Made by a program: the position numbers and the translations under genes
The notes under the pieces: model-generated
What the model was told of the DNA's origin: nothing
Databases searched by the model: none
The model's input: the letters and a program-made list of their open reading frames with translations, nothing else
Shown here: piece by piece, positions 8,196 to 17,208 of the stretch
Layout: every line of letters starts with the position of its first letter
How positions within the stretch are numbered: position 1 is the first letter of the stretch
Assembly (NCBI GenBank): GCA_017475005.1
Contig: JAFVGI010000014.1
Location: forward strand, 1-42,105
Direction of reading: 5' to 3'
From: Prevotella sp.
GTDB lineage: Bacteria; Bacteroidota; Bacteroidia; Bacteroidales; Bacteroidaceae
DNA length: 42,105 bases

Positions 8196-9356
8196 TTACA
8201 TTATTGATTTTATTCTTTCGAGAGCTTCCTGCATCTTCTCATCCTTTGCACAGAGGGAGATGCGGATATAACGTTCGCCATTGCTGCCGAAGATGAAGCC
8301 CGGAGTAATGAAGACACGAGCCTCGTGGAGTATCTTCTCTGTCAGTTCTTCGCAGGTGGCATAGCTGTCAGGGATTCTGCCCCATAGGAACATACCGACA
8401 CTCTTGGTGTCATAGGTGCAATGGAGCACATCCATTATCTCTTCAGCGATGGCACGACGACGTTTGTAATTCTGGTAGTTATACTCCTTATGCCACTCAT
8501 CACTATTGTGATAAGCCTCTGCTGCTGCCAGCTGAATGCCCCTGAAGGTGCCGGAGTCGATATTACTCTTTATCTTCAGTATCCAAGAGATAAACTCTGC
8601 ATTGGTCGCAACGAGTCCTACACGCCATCCAGGCATATTGTGGCTCTTCGACATAGAATTGAACTCTATGCAGCATTCTTTTGCCCCTGGTATCTGTAGC
8701 AGTGACTGTGGACAGTCGTTGATGATGAAGGAGTAGGGGTTGTCGTTGACAACGACGATATTGTGCTCCTGAGCAAAACGAACAAGACGTTCGTATGTGG
8801 CCTTGCGAGCATTACCGCCAGTAGGCATATTGGGGTAGTTGGTCCACATTAGTTTCACCTTGCTGAGGTCCATAGCCTCCAGTTGCTCGAAATCAGGCTG
8901 CCAGCCGTCATCTTCCTTCAGGTCGTAGTTGACAATCTTTTGTCCGAGAATCTTGCTGAGCGATGTGTATGTGGGATAACCGGGATTCGGTACCAGCACT
9001 TCGTCACCAGGATTACAGAATGCAAGAGTGACATGAAGAATGCCCTCCTTCGAACCTATCAGGGGAAGTACCTCTGTCTTCGGGTCAAGATCCACATTAT
9101 ACCACCTCTTATAGAAATAAGCCATTGCCTCACGCAATTCCGGAATACCCATAGTGGGCTGGTACCCATGAGCATTAGGGTCAAAGGCCACTTTGCAGAG
9201 TGTATCGATGGTTTTCTGAGATGGTGGCATATCAGGAGAGCCAATGGCGAGGGAGATAATATCTTTACCTTCAGCATTTAGCTTTGCCACTTCCTTCAAC
9301 TTACGGCTGAAGTAGTATTCTTGTACTGTATTTAGTCTGTCTGCGGGAGTTATCAT
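8196..9356 (-). CDS. PLP-dependent class I aminotransferase, probably aromatic/aspartate type
   Basis: This fold-type I aminotransferase of 386 residues has the start motif ADRLNTVQEYYFSRKL, the GSPDMPPS substrate-arm loop, NPGYPTY, the WTNYPNMPTGG cofactor motif and the PLP-lysine motif SMSKSHNMPGWRVG. The C-terminal Arg motif is RYIRISLCA. A longer open frame reaches a GTG at 9389, but that start falls inside a heptamer repeat array, so the ATG at 9356 is preferred. Its position between pheA and the DAHP synthase/chorismate mutase gene strongly suggests that it transaminates phenylpyruvate and 4-hydroxyphenylpyruvate to Phe and Tyr. The sequence also resembles LL-diaminopimelate and alanine/aspartate aminotransferases, so the specificity is inferred from context only. 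Confidence 0.88.
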   Translation of the reverse strand: MITPADRLNTVQEYYFSRKLKEVAKLNAEGKDIISLAIGSPDMPPSQKTIDTLCKVAFDPNAHGYQPTMGIPELREAMAYFYKRWYNVDLDPKTEVLPLIGSKEGILHVTLAFCNPGDEVLVPNPGYPTYTSLSKILGQKIVNYDLKEDDGWQPDFEQLEAMDLSKVKLMWTNYPNMPTGGNARKATYERLVRFAQEHNIVVVNDNPYSFIINDCPQSLLQIPGAKECCIEFNSMSKSHNMPGWRVGLVATNAEFISWILKIKSNIDSGTFRGIQLAAAEAYHNSDEWHKEYNYQNYKRRRAIAEEIMDVLHCTYDTKSVGMFLWGRIPDSYATCEELTEKILHEARVFITPGFIFGSNGERYIRISLCAKDEKMQEALERIKSIM

Positions 9357-9357
9357 G

Positions 9358-9419
9358 TATAGTTTACAGTTTATAGTTTTATTCTTCACTTTTCACTCTT
9401 CACTCTTCACTTTTCACTT
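9358..9419. repeat. Composite heptamer repeat arrays (3x TATAGTT-type + 5x TTCACTY)
   Basis: Two phased 7-bp arrays sit side by side. TATAGTT-TACAGTT-TATAGTT covers 9358-9378. Then, after a 6-nt spacer, TTCACTT-TTCACTC-TTCACTC-TTCACTT-TTCACTT covers 9385-9419. The second array runs into the TAA stop of pheA (9420-9418). The first ends two bases before the aminotransferase ATG. On the transcript strand the units read GTGAARA and AACTRTA. Confidence 0.9.
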
Positions 9420-10251
9420 ACTTCGCTGCTGTGTATTCACCGAGTATTCTGAGGTCTCTTGTCAGCGGCGTTATGGCGTCGATGCTTTGACGGTATCGGA
9501 TGAGGTCGTCATAGGTGACATCGACATAGAAAAGATATTCCCACTCTCTGCCGATGATGGGCAATGACTGTATCTTGGTGAGGTTTATCTTATAGAATGA
9601 GAGTATCGATAGTACTTGTGACAGAGAACCCTCTTCATGGGGCAGGGAGAAAACTATGTTCGCCTTGTTAGCCTCGTTGAGAGGACGTAGGAAGTCAGCC
9701 TTTCTGCTGTCGCAGACGATAAGGAAACGTGTAAAGTTATGAGGGTTGTCCTCAACCTTATCCTCCAAGACCTCTAGCCCATAGAGACGTGCTGCATCAG
9801 CATGACAGAGGGCTGCTACTCCCATGAGATTATTTACAGCGATGTTCTTGGCAGAACCAGCTGTATCTTCTGTCTCCACCATCTTCATATATGGATACTG
9901 GGACAGGTATATCTGACATTGTGCCAGAGCAACGGGATGGGAGTGAACCTCTTTCAGGTCGGCCTTCGTCTGACCCGGAAGGGCGCAGAGACAGTGGCTG
10001 ATGTGCGTCTTATGCTCGCCAACGATAGTGAAACCGCTGTCGCGAAGCAGGGCATAGTTGTGGAGTAGGGAACCGGCTATAGTATTCTCAATGGCAACGA
10101 TGCCAATAACAGTAGGATCGTCATGCATATTCTTGAACACCTCTTCGAAGGTAGAGCAGCATATTATCTGCAGCTGGTCATCCGGGAAGTAGTGATGTGC
10201 CGTAATATCATGAAAGCTACCGACTTCACCTTGTATTGCAATTCTTTTCAT
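9418..10251 (-). CDS. pheA: Prephenate dehydratase
   Basis: Converts prephenate to phenylpyruvate for phenylalanine synthesis. The 277-residue protein is monofunctional. The catalytic type-2 periplasmic-binding-like domain covers about residues 1-180, with GEVGSFHDITAHHYF, IENTIAGSLLHNYALL, HSHPVALAQC, TEDTAGSAKNIA and the catalytic-type motif NFTRFLIV. A C-terminal ACT domain (about 195-270) would sense phenylalanine. In the ACT domain the classical ESRP motif reads QSLP (TKIQSLPIIGREWEYLFYVD); I recall this as common in Bacteroidota homologues, but it has not been checked. The start lies 6 bp after the S41 protease stop. Downstream, a 61-bp spacer filled by heptamer repeats separates it from the aminotransferase. 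Confidence 0.95.
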   Translation of the reverse strand: MKRIAIQGEVGSFHDITAHHYFPDDQLQIICCSTFEEVFKNMHDDPTVIGIVAIENTIAGSLLHNYALLRDSGFTIVGEHKTHISHCLCALPGQTKADLKEVHSHPVALAQCQIYLSQYPYMKMVETEDTAGSAKNIAVNNLMGVAALCHADAARLYGLEVLEDKVEDNPHNFTRFLIVCDSRKADFLRPLNEANKANIVFSLPHEEGSLSQVLSILSFYKINLTKIQSLPIIGREWEYLFYVDVTYDDLIRYRQSIDAITPLTRDLRILGEYTAAK

Positions 10252-10257
10252 ATTTTC

Positions 10258-11874
10258 TTATTTCGTTTGTGTTGTGTTACTCTTCTTTTGTTGTTGGAAA
10301 AAGCGCAGAGCTTCTTCTATTGCCTTATCATCTTGATTGAGATACTCCACCCATGCCTGTTCATTAAGAATGTTATAGATGATTCGTGAGTTGATGTATG
10401 TCTCAAGCAACTTATGTGACTTCTCAATCATGAGGTTGCGACGTTGCAGACCACGTTTGCTTGCATAGTCGGCAAACTTATCAACAGTATGCTGTTTTAC
10501 CAAGTAGTCAGCAAGAGCCTGCATCTCTTTGAAGTTGTTCAGTTTCAGACGGTTATCATCTGTGTATGTAAATGCAAACTGCATGATGAGGCCTGTCATG
10601 CTTGCTTCACGATAGTAGGACGTGATATTTGTTGTGTCTTCAGCCACAAAGATGTCAGGAGTGATACCACCACCACCATAGACGGGTTTACCACTGATGG
10701 TATGGTACTCTGGGCCCTCATGCTTTATGCTGTCTTTTGAGAAGAACTCACCATTCTCATAACGGTTTATGATATCTTGCTGATAGTCTTTAGTATCGCC
10801 CTTAGCATATGGCTTCTGTATGCAACGTCCGGAAGGTGTATAATAGCGAGCTACTGTGAGGCGAATCATACTGCCATCAGCGAAGGCAATCTGCTGTTGT
10901 ACCAATCCTTTACCATAAGAACGTCTTCCGATGATGGTACCACGATCATTGTCCTGCATTGCCCCCGCGAAAATCTCGGATGCAGATGCAGATATCTCAT
11001 TGATGAGAACAACGAGAGGGAAATCCTGATAAGAACCACGTCCGTCACTCTTATAGTCCTGACGCTGAGAGCGACGTCCCTGGGTATATACAATCAGCCT
11101 GTCTTTTGGCAGGAATTCGTTTGCCATCTGTACTGCAGCTTCAAGGTATCCTCCAGTGTTGTCGCGAAGGTCGATGACAAGGTTTGAGAAACGTTGCTGC
11201 TGCAATTCTGCAAGAGCAGCAAGGAATTCCTCGTAGGTATGCTCTCCAAAATTTTTGACACGGATATATCCAGTCTTGTCATCAAGCATATAGGTAGCCA
11301 GAATACTCTTGGTAGTTATCTTTCCACGTGTTATCTCGACAGACAGAGGCTTGGAACTTCCGTAACGTTTTATACCTACACGCACTTTTGTCTTATCGGG
11401 ACCTTTGAGTCGGCGCATGGCACCCTCGCTATTGATAGTGTCACCAACATATGGCTTTCCGTCGATAGTGACGATTTTATCTCCGGCAATGACACCGGCA
11501 CGTTGTGCAGGGCCACCATCAATGACATTCTGAACGTGGATGGTGTCTTCTCTGATGACAAATTCTATTCCAATACCATAGAATTCTCCCTTCAGGTCAT
11601 CACTCACTATCTGTGCCTCGCTGGCAGGGATATAAACAGAGTGTGGGTCGAGTTCCGAGAGTATCTGGGGAATAGCGGTCTCAACAAGATTGCCAATATT
11701 CACAGTATCAACATATTGGTCATTGATAATGTGAAGGAGGTTATTTAATTTGTTTGTTCCGGAATTGATGATGCTGAGCCTGTTACTGGAGAAATGATTG
11801 GCGTAGAAAGAGCCTATCAGTATTCCAATGACAGCGCTGAGTGCCATCAATAGGGGCATATAACGTTGCTTCAT
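10258..11874 (-). CDS. S41-family C-terminal processing peptidase (CtpA/Prc type)
   Basis: A periplasmic serine protease that cleaves proteins near their C-termini. The 538-residue product has an N-terminal signal anchor (MPLLMALSAVIGILIGSFYA), a helical N-terminal domain, and a PDZ domain (about residues 85-175: IGIEFVIREDTIHVQNVIDG, GDKIVTIDGKP). The S41 core carries the usual Ser-Lys dyad, with the Ser in ISASASEIFAGAM and the Lys in GRRSYGKGLVQ. A C-terminal region follows that is rich in Gln and Lys at the end. It lies 11 bp after the peptidase/deaminase fusion and 6 bp before pheA. There is no obvious functional link to aromatic biosynthesis; the layout indicates cotranscription only. 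Confidence 0.93.
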   Translation of the reverse strand: MKQRYMPLLMALSAVIGILIGSFYANHFSSNRLSIINSGTNKLNNLLHIINDQYVDTVNIGNLVETAIPQILSELDPHSVYIPASEAQIVSDDLKGEFYGIGIEFVIREDTIHVQNVIDGGPAQRAGVIAGDKIVTIDGKPYVGDTINSEGAMRRLKGPDKTKVRVGIKRYGSSKPLSVEITRGKITTKSILATYMLDDKTGYIRVKNFGEHTYEEFLAALAELQQQRFSNLVIDLRDNTGGYLEAAVQMANEFLPKDRLIVYTQGRRSQRQDYKSDGRGSYQDFPLVVLINEISASASEIFAGAMQDNDRGTIIGRRSYGKGLVQQQIAFADGSMIRLTVARYYTPSGRCIQKPYAKGDTKDYQQDIINRYENGEFFSKDSIKHEGPEYHTISGKPVYGGGGITPDIFVAEDTTNITSYYREASMTGLIMQFAFTYTDDNRLKLNNFKEMQALADYLVKQHTVDKFADYASKRGLQRRNLMIEKSHKLLETYINSRIIYNILNEQAWVEYLNQDDKAIEEALRFFQQQKKSNTTQTK

Positions 11875-11885
11875 ACTTCTCTTGT

Positions 11886-14375
11886 TTATTCGCTTTTATT
11901 GACGTTTTCCATTAAGATGGTTTCTATTCCAGCCCTTGCGAGCAGTTTTAAACCATCATCGAGGCGATACTTCTCCCCATAGACAACACGTTTGATGCCC
12001 GACTGGATAATCAGTTTCGCACACTCTATACATGGAGATGCTGTAACGTATAATGTAGAACCATCGCTGTTGTTATGGGAGCGGGCTAGTTTTGTTATGG
12101 CATTTGCTTCTGCATGCAATACGTATGGGAAAGATACATTGTTTTCTTCGCAGATATTTTCAAATCCGCTTGGAGTACCGTTGTATCCATCGCTGATGAT
12201 GCGTTTGTCCTTTACGACGAGGGCTCCCACTTGGCGACGTTTGCAATAACTGTTCTCTGCCCATATCTGTGCCATCCGGAGATAGCGCTGATCTAATTGT
12301 GTCTGTTTATTCATTGGATTCTTTATGCCGTTGCGTTCAAGGAGAGCATCAATGGTAGGCTCTGAACCTTTGAATCGCTTGTATAGAATTGCTGGATGTT
12401 CCGTGCCACCTTTTGAAAGGATGCAGTCTCTGAAACGTTGTGCTGTCTCGGGGTTGAAGATTCCCTCTTTCTTGAATACAGCAAAAGCATCAGCATCAAG
12501 AACCTCTGCCCATTTATAGCTGTAGTATCCGGCAGAATATCCTCCTGCCATGATGTGAGAGAATTGTACTGTCATACAGGTGTCAGGAAGCTGCTTGTCG
12601 ATGATAGCATCTTTCCATGCTTCTTTCTCGAATGGTATGATGTCGCTCTTGAACTCATCCTTCTGTGTGTAGTATGCCATATCGAGAAGTCCCAGACTTA
12701 CCTGTCGCAGGCATCCTGAGGCACACATATAGTTTCTTCCTGCAATGAGACGGTCGATGAGGTCATCAGGCATTGGTTCCCCAGTTTCATAATGAAAAGC
12801 GAAGGTATGGAGGAATTCTTTTTCGAGTGCGAAATTCTCCATGAATTGTGAAGGCAGTTCCACAAAGTCCCACCACACATTTGTTCCTGACAGGGAACCA
12901 AAGCGAGTGTTCGCAAACATGCCATGTAATGAATGTCCGAATTCATGCAGGAATGTCTCTACTTCTCCAAGAGTCAGCAGTGCAGGCTTCTTCTTTGTCG
13001 GTTTTGTAAAGTTCATTACCACACTGACATGTGGACGTTCATTGACACCTTTCAGGGTAATGCTCTGTCCCCTGTATTCTGTCATCCATGCACCACCTTG
13101 TTTTCCCTTGCGAGGATGGAAGTCTGCATAGAAGACAGCAAGGAAACTGCCATTCTTGTCGAATACCTCATAGGCTTTAACATCCTTGTGGTAAACAGGT
13201 ATGTCCTTGTTCTCGCGGAAAGTGATTCCATACAGTCTGGTAGCAAGTCCGAAGACACCCTTGATGACTTTTGAAAGCTCCAGATATGGACGACACATCT
13301 CTGAATCAACATTATATTTTTCCAGCTGCAGCTTGTGAGAGTAAAATGCTGCATCCCAAGGCTCAAGTTTGAAGTCCTCACCTTCCATCTGCTTTGCCTT
13401 TGCATAGAGCTCCTCTTTTTCCTTGATGGCAGTAGGTTTATATGCATCAATGAGGTCGTGCAGCAGGTTATAGACCGTCTCCTTGTTTGATGCCATACGC
13501 TTGCTCAGCACATAGTCAGCATATGTGTCATAGCCCAACAGTTGTGCCAGTTCTCTGCGTATGTTTACCAATCTTTGGCATATTGGTGCATTTTCATTGA
13601 TACACATAGTATTACGTGCCATGAAGATGGTATGACGCAATTCTCTGTTTTCAGAATACTGCATGAAAGGTCCGTAAGAAGGACTGTCGAGAGTTATAAC
13701 CCATCCGTCGAGTTTCCGTTCTTTTGCTGCTTCGCGGGCAGCTGTTATCTGTGTTTCAGGAAGTCCTGCAAGATCTTTCTCGTCAGTTATGTGAAGGGTA
13801 TATGCCTTTGTGGCCTTCAGCAGATTCTGTGAGAACTGTAGCGACAGCAGTCCTGCCTCTTCTGTAAGAGAACGTAATTTCTCTTTTCCTGCTTCGTCAA
13901 GCAGTGCACCAGAACGTACAAATCCGTTATAGGTAACCTCCAGAAGCATTTCCTCTTCTGGACTCAGCACCCTCTCTGGCTTTTCTGCCGCGTTGTGATA
14001 CTGGTCATAGACAGCCTTTACTCTGGCAAAGAACTGAGGATTGAGTATAATGTCATTCTCATGCTTTGTCAGAATAGGTTGCATCTTCTGTGACAACTCC
14101 TCCATATCATCATTTGTCTCTGCAGACAAGAGATTAAAGAATACGGTGGAAACCTTATCGCTGAGTGAGAAATATTCCTCCTTATCCGCCAACTGTGTTG
14201 CAATGATAGTATTGTCGAATGTCGGGGATTCGGGGTTGTTGATGATAAGATTTATTTCTTCCTTGTCACGTTTCATTCCCTCCATGAAGGCTGGCTCGAA
14301 ATGTTTCAGTTTTATCTTATCAAATGGTGCCGTTTCGTGTGGCGTGGTATATTTCTCGAAAAATGGATTTGTCAT
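11886..14375 (-). CDS. M3-family peptidyl-dipeptidase fused in frame to dCMP/cytidine deaminase
   Basis: One 829-codon frame holds two complete enzymes. Residues 1-687 are an M3 zinc oligopeptidase of the Dcp type (opening NPFFEKYTTPHETAPFDKI), with the HExxH metal site in TFLHEFGHSLHGMF near residue 480 and the C-terminal substrate motif GYYSYKWAEVLDADAF. Residue 688 is an ATG-encoded Met (12314-12312) that starts a full 142-residue zinc deaminase resembling ComEB or dCMP deaminase: WAENSYCKRRQVGALVVKD, the HAE site in VLHAEANAI and the second zinc site in SPCIECAKLI. The two are separate genes in the relatives I know; here no stop lies between them. It may be a fusion protein, or the deaminase may be re-initiated at its own Met. 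The frame overlaps the Crp-like gene by 4 bp. Confidence 0.9.
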   Translation of the reverse strand: MTNPFFEKYTTPHETAPFDKIKLKHFEPAFMEGMKRDKEEINLIINNPESPTFDNTIIATQLADKEEYFSLSDKVSTVFFNLLSAETNDDMEELSQKMQPILTKHENDIILNPQFFARVKAVYDQYHNAAEKPERVLSPEEEMLLEVTYNGFVRSGALLDEAGKEKLRSLTEEAGLLSLQFSQNLLKATKAYTLHITDEKDLAGLPETQITAAREAAKERKLDGWVITLDSPSYGPFMQYSENRELRHTIFMARNTMCINENAPICQRLVNIRRELAQLLGYDTYADYVLSKRMASNKETVYNLLHDLIDAYKPTAIKEKEELYAKAKQMEGEDFKLEPWDAAFYSHKLQLEKYNVDSEMCRPYLELSKVIKGVFGLATRLYGITFRENKDIPVYHKDVKAYEVFDKNGSFLAVFYADFHPRKGKQGGAWMTEYRGQSITLKGVNERPHVSVVMNFTKPTKKKPALLTLGEVETFLHEFGHSLHGMFANTRFGSLSGTNVWWDFVELPSQFMENFALEKEFLHTFAFHYETGEPMPDDLIDRLIAGRNYMCASGCLRQVSLGLLDMAYYTQKDEFKSDIIPFEKEAWKDAIIDKQLPDTCMTVQFSHIMAGGYSAGYYSYKWAEVLDADAFAVFKKEGIFNPETAQRFRDCILSKGGTEHPAILYKRFKGSEPTIDALLERNGIKNPMNKQTQLDQRYLRMAQIWAENSYCKRRQVGALVVKDKRIISDGYNGTPSGFENICEENNVSFPYVLHAEANAITKLARSHNNSDGSTLYVTASPCIECAKLIIQSGIKRVVYGEKYRLDDGLKLLARAGIETILMENVNKSE

Positions 14376-15076
14376 AGTAATTGTAGTGCTGGAATCTCTA
14401 TTATTCCACGTTTAAGTATTATGCGTTCTGCGTCAGCCAAACTATTCAATGCTTTAGATATCTCCAATCTTCCATAGCCCAGTTCTTTTGCCAGTTGTGC
14501 CATTTTTATATACAAAACTTTCCTGCCAGCAGGGTAGTGGACATGGGATTTTATGAATGCCGTTATGGCGCTGGTAGCATTGTCTGTACATGCTGTCCAA
14601 GGCAAATGCTCCAAATGCTGTGTTTTGCGACAGATTATGTTCAGGAGGTTCAGGCGAACTATCAAATACTGTTCAATCAGTCTCATTATCTCGTCTTTTG
14701 AAACCTCAAGAACTTCGCATGTGGTATGTGCTATGTATGTAGAATGAAAAGATGTTGTCATGCCAAAAAGCTTGTCCGGCTCTATGATTGCAGGAGCCTG
14801 CATCGTCTCCTCAAGGCGATAGGCATGGTTGTCACTTTCCGTTACGATACGTATCCACCCCTCGCTGATGAAGAATAAAGACTCGCATGGTGTACCTTCT
14901 GACGCTATTGCAGCCCCTTTCTTGTAATGTTTGCGATTATAATGTATCAGTTTTATAGCCTCCTCAAGGTCCTTTCTTGAAAGACCTATGAAAAGGGGCA
15001 TATCCTTTAGAAGGGCTTCACGTCTTGTGAAGGTCGGATGAGCAATAGCTGATATGTTATTTACATTGATTGCCAT
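14372..15076 (-). CDS. Crp/Fnr-family transcriptional regulator
   Basis: A 234-residue protein with an N-terminal cyclic-nucleotide-binding-like beta roll (about residues 25-130: KDMPLFIGLSRKDLEEAIK, KKGAAIASEGTPCESLFFIS, GWIRIV), a dimerisation helix (about 130-165) and a C-terminal winged helix (about 170-234: KMAQLAKELGYGRLEISKAL). It lacks an Fnr-type N-terminal Cys cluster, and its phosphate-binding-cassette region is poorly conserved, so the ligand is unknown. The start overlaps the end of apbE by 16 bp and the stop overlaps the peptidase gene by 4 bp, so it is translated within the long operon and may regulate it (inference). Confidence 0.88.
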   Translation of the reverse strand: MAINVNNISAIAHPTFTRREALLKDMPLFIGLSRKDLEEAIKLIHYNRKHYKKGAAIASEGTPCESLFFISEGWIRIVTESDNHAYRLEETMQAPAIIEPDKLFGMTTSFHSTYIAHTTCEVLEVSKDEIMRLIEQYLIVRLNLLNIICRKTQHLEHLPWTACTDNATSAITAFIKSHVHYPAGRKVLYIKMAQLAKELGYGRLEISKALNSLADAERIILKRGIIEIPALQLL

Positions 15077-16011
15077 ATGCTGTAGTCGGATAAGATGAAA
15101 TATGCTTTCAGTTCCGGATGTTTCTTAAGTATTTCTTTTGCTTTGTCACTTCCTAACACCATGAATGCTGTTGCATAAGCATCAGCAATGGCACATGATG
15201 GAGCAATGACGGTAGCAGAGAGAATGTCAGACTGTGCTGGCTTGCCTGTGTGGGGATTGATGGTATGGGCATATTTCTTCCCCCCTTCGTAATAGAAATT
15301 ACGATAGTTACCAGAAGTCGCTAATGCTTGGTCTGTAATCTGCAGCACTGTTTGATTCTCTTGGTTGATAGAAAGGGAGTCATCAACAGGCTTGGTAACA
15401 CCAATTCTCCATTCTGTGCCGTTAGGATTCTTACCACGTGCAGAAATCTCTCCACCAATTTCTACCAGATAGTTCGCTATCCCTTTGCTTGTAAGGAATT
15501 CTGCTACCATATCAACACCATAGCCTTTTGCAATTGCGGAACAGTCAAGCATGATGCGAGAATCTGTTTTCGTAATCTTGCCATTTTGAAGTGTTACCTT
15601 CTCCTGACCTACAAAAGCGAGAATACTGTCTATCTGTTCACCTGTGGGTTTTATGCCACTTTTAAAACCAAAGCCCCATGCGTTAACGAGGGGTGCAACA
15701 GTGATATCGAATGCTCCATTGGTTTCCATGCTTACTGTCTTGGCAAGAGTAAAAACCTTTGTGACATTCTCATCAGCCTCCATAGAGGTGTTGTTATTGA
15801 TGGCTGTTATGACAGATGACTTGTTGAATGGAGACAGAGAATTATCCACTTGCTGCATTACAGCCTCAATATCGCTTTTAAGGTCTTCATTATGCTGATA
15901 TGTGATGGCATAGGTGGTGCCAAAAATCATTCCAGAGTCCTTGATGTAAGACTCTGTAGCACAGCTTGTCAGCAGAATTGTGAAGATGCTTATGATTGAT
16001 GTAAATTTCAC
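15061..16011 (-). CDS. apbE: FAD:protein FMN transferase (ApbE), lipoprotein
   Basis: Attaches FMN to a Thr of target flavoproteins such as the NqrB, NqrC or RnfG/RnfD subunits, on the outer face of the inner membrane. The 316-residue product has a lipoprotein signal ending at a lipobox (ILLTSC). Key motifs are DCSAIAKGYGVDMVA, VEIGGEISARG, HTINPHTGKPAQ and the metal-binding region APSCAIADAYATAFMVLG. The length is normal for a Bacteroidota ApbE. Both ends overlap their neighbours (DUF6048 by 4 bp, Crp-like by 16 bp). No target flavoprotein is encoded in the window. Confidence 0.94.
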   Translation of the reverse strand: MKFTSIISIFTILLTSCATESYIKDSGMIFGTTYAITYQHNEDLKSDIEAVMQQVDNSLSPFNKSSVITAINNNTSMEADENVTKVFTLAKTVSMETNGAFDITVAPLVNAWGFGFKSGIKPTGEQIDSILAFVGQEKVTLQNGKITKTDSRIMLDCSAIAKGYGVDMVAEFLTSKGIANYLVEIGGEISARGKNPNGTEWRIGVTKPVDDSLSINQENQTVLQITDQALATSGNYRNFYYEGGKKYAHTINPHTGKPAQSDILSATVIAPSCAIADAYATAFMVLGSDKAKEILKKHPELKAYFILSDYSIWQSM

Positions 16012-16715
16012 TGTTTCTTTGTTTTGTTCTTTCTCCAGAATTGATAACCAATATTGAACGTCCCGCCAAGCACGTTGCTACTTTTTCCAAATCCTGGGAC
16101 ATACCATAGATGATTGCTCTCTCCGATATCAGAACTTCCTATCTTCCTGCGATAGCGGAAACTCCACCCCATGCGTATCGGACCAGCAAGTTTTGCATCA
16201 ATAGAAAAGACGAGTTCTACCCAATGGAAGAAACAATTCTTTGTAGTTACCTCATAAGGATTGTAATATCCCCAATAAGGATCCTTGATATTACCCCAAG
16301 CTTCTGTTTTGAAGGATGTGAAAGCATATCGCGCTCCAACCATTACACGATAGGCATCGTGTTTGTTCTTGGCTATGTTAAAATCACATCCGATACGTGC
16401 ATAAGGTGCTCTTACCTTTGCTGCAATGCCTGTAACGGCATCTGTTTCGTGTCTTGCATCCCCTAAACCAAATTCAACAATGGGGAAATATCTGTCACGT
16501 AGATTGACGTGTACAGCTCCTTCATATTGTCCATAGTCACTGACCATACGCATTATGGTACCAGCCAAATCGTAGGAAATGCCAAATCCACGAAATAGCT
16601 GTATGGTATCCTTTTCTTCCAATTCCTGTACTCTGCCTTGAGCAAAGGCAGAATGGGGAATGTACAGACTAATTAGCAGAAGGAAGAAATATGTATATGT
16701 TTTTTTTCGAAGCAT
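16008..16715 (-). CDS. DUF6048-family secreted/outer-membrane-associated protein
   Basis: The 235-residue protein has a signal peptide (MLRKKTYTYFFLLLISLYIPHSAFA|Q). A beta-rich body follows (IVEFGLGDARHETD, RIGCDFNIA, MVGARYAFTSFK, MGWSFRYRR), ending in FNIGYQFWRKNK. The alternating aromatic strands suggest an outer-membrane barrel-like protein. It matches my memory of DUF6048, which has no known function and is usually next to DUF6452. The start codon lies 47 bp inside the upstream lipoprotein gene, and no later Met would keep the signal peptide, so the overlap appears real and suggests coupled translation. Confidence 0.78.
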   Translation of the reverse strand: MLRKKTYTYFFLLLISLYIPHSAFAQGRVQELEEKDTIQLFRGFGISYDLAGTIMRMVSDYGQYEGAVHVNLRDRYFPIVEFGLGDARHETDAVTGIAAKVRAPYARIGCDFNIAKNKHDAYRVMVGARYAFTSFKTEAWGNIKDPYWGYYNPYEVTTKNCFFHWVELVFSIDAKLAGPIRMGWSFRYRRKIGSSDIGESNHLWYVPGFGKSSNVLGGTFNIGYQFWRKNKTKKQ

Positions 16716-17208
16716 CGTTTGTGACTTTCTTATTGTTGATGGCGAGACTGTCGATGAAATTATGTGATGACTGCACTTCCTCTATGGTATGATTATATCG
16801 TGGGGCACAGTCGATAGACTCAAAAAATGGCTCATTAGTCTTAGTGATACGTATGATGTCCGTATGTGGGGTCGTTACATAATATACAGTGTCTTCATCT
16901 GCGATGGTATCAGTTACCATCAAGGTGAATTTTAACACATCGGTAGCATTTCCATAGCTCATTGGTATGTCAATTGCGCTGACGTTACTTTCGCTATTGA
17001 TTATGACGTAGTCACCACTGTCGGTATCACAAAGTGTGACGGTGAGAGGGTAGGCGAATGCGACATCATTGAGGTATTGGTCTTTCAACTGATATTTACA
17101 ATACACACTGCCGTTGAGTTGACAATCTATGGATGAGCATGATGTTGTCACTACTACGATTGTCAATAAAATTATAAATGCAGACCTAAATGAGAGGCAC
17201 TTTTTCAT
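16669..17208 (-). CDS. DUF6452-family lipoprotein
   Basis: A 179-residue lipoprotein: signal peptide followed by the lipobox VVTTSC, then a Cys-containing stretch (SSIDCQLNGSVYCKYQL). The mature part is beta-rich and reads like a single small sandwich. It resembles DUF6452, a Bacteroidota family of unknown role paired with DUF6048, which is the next gene. The start overlaps the glycosyltransferase stop by 4 bp. The pair sits in an envelope-flavoured stretch (GT2, DUF4199, ApbE), consistent with an envelope function, though none is shown. Confidence 0.75.
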   Translation of the reverse strand: MKKCLSFRSAFIILLTIVVVTTSCSSIDCQLNGSVYCKYQLKDQYLNDVAFAYPLTVTLCDTDSGDYVIINSESNVSAIDIPMSYGNATDVLKFTLMVTDTIADEDTVYYVTTPHTDIIRITKTNEPFFESIDCAPRYNHTIEEVQSSHNFIDSLAINNKKVTNDASKKNIYIFLPSAN

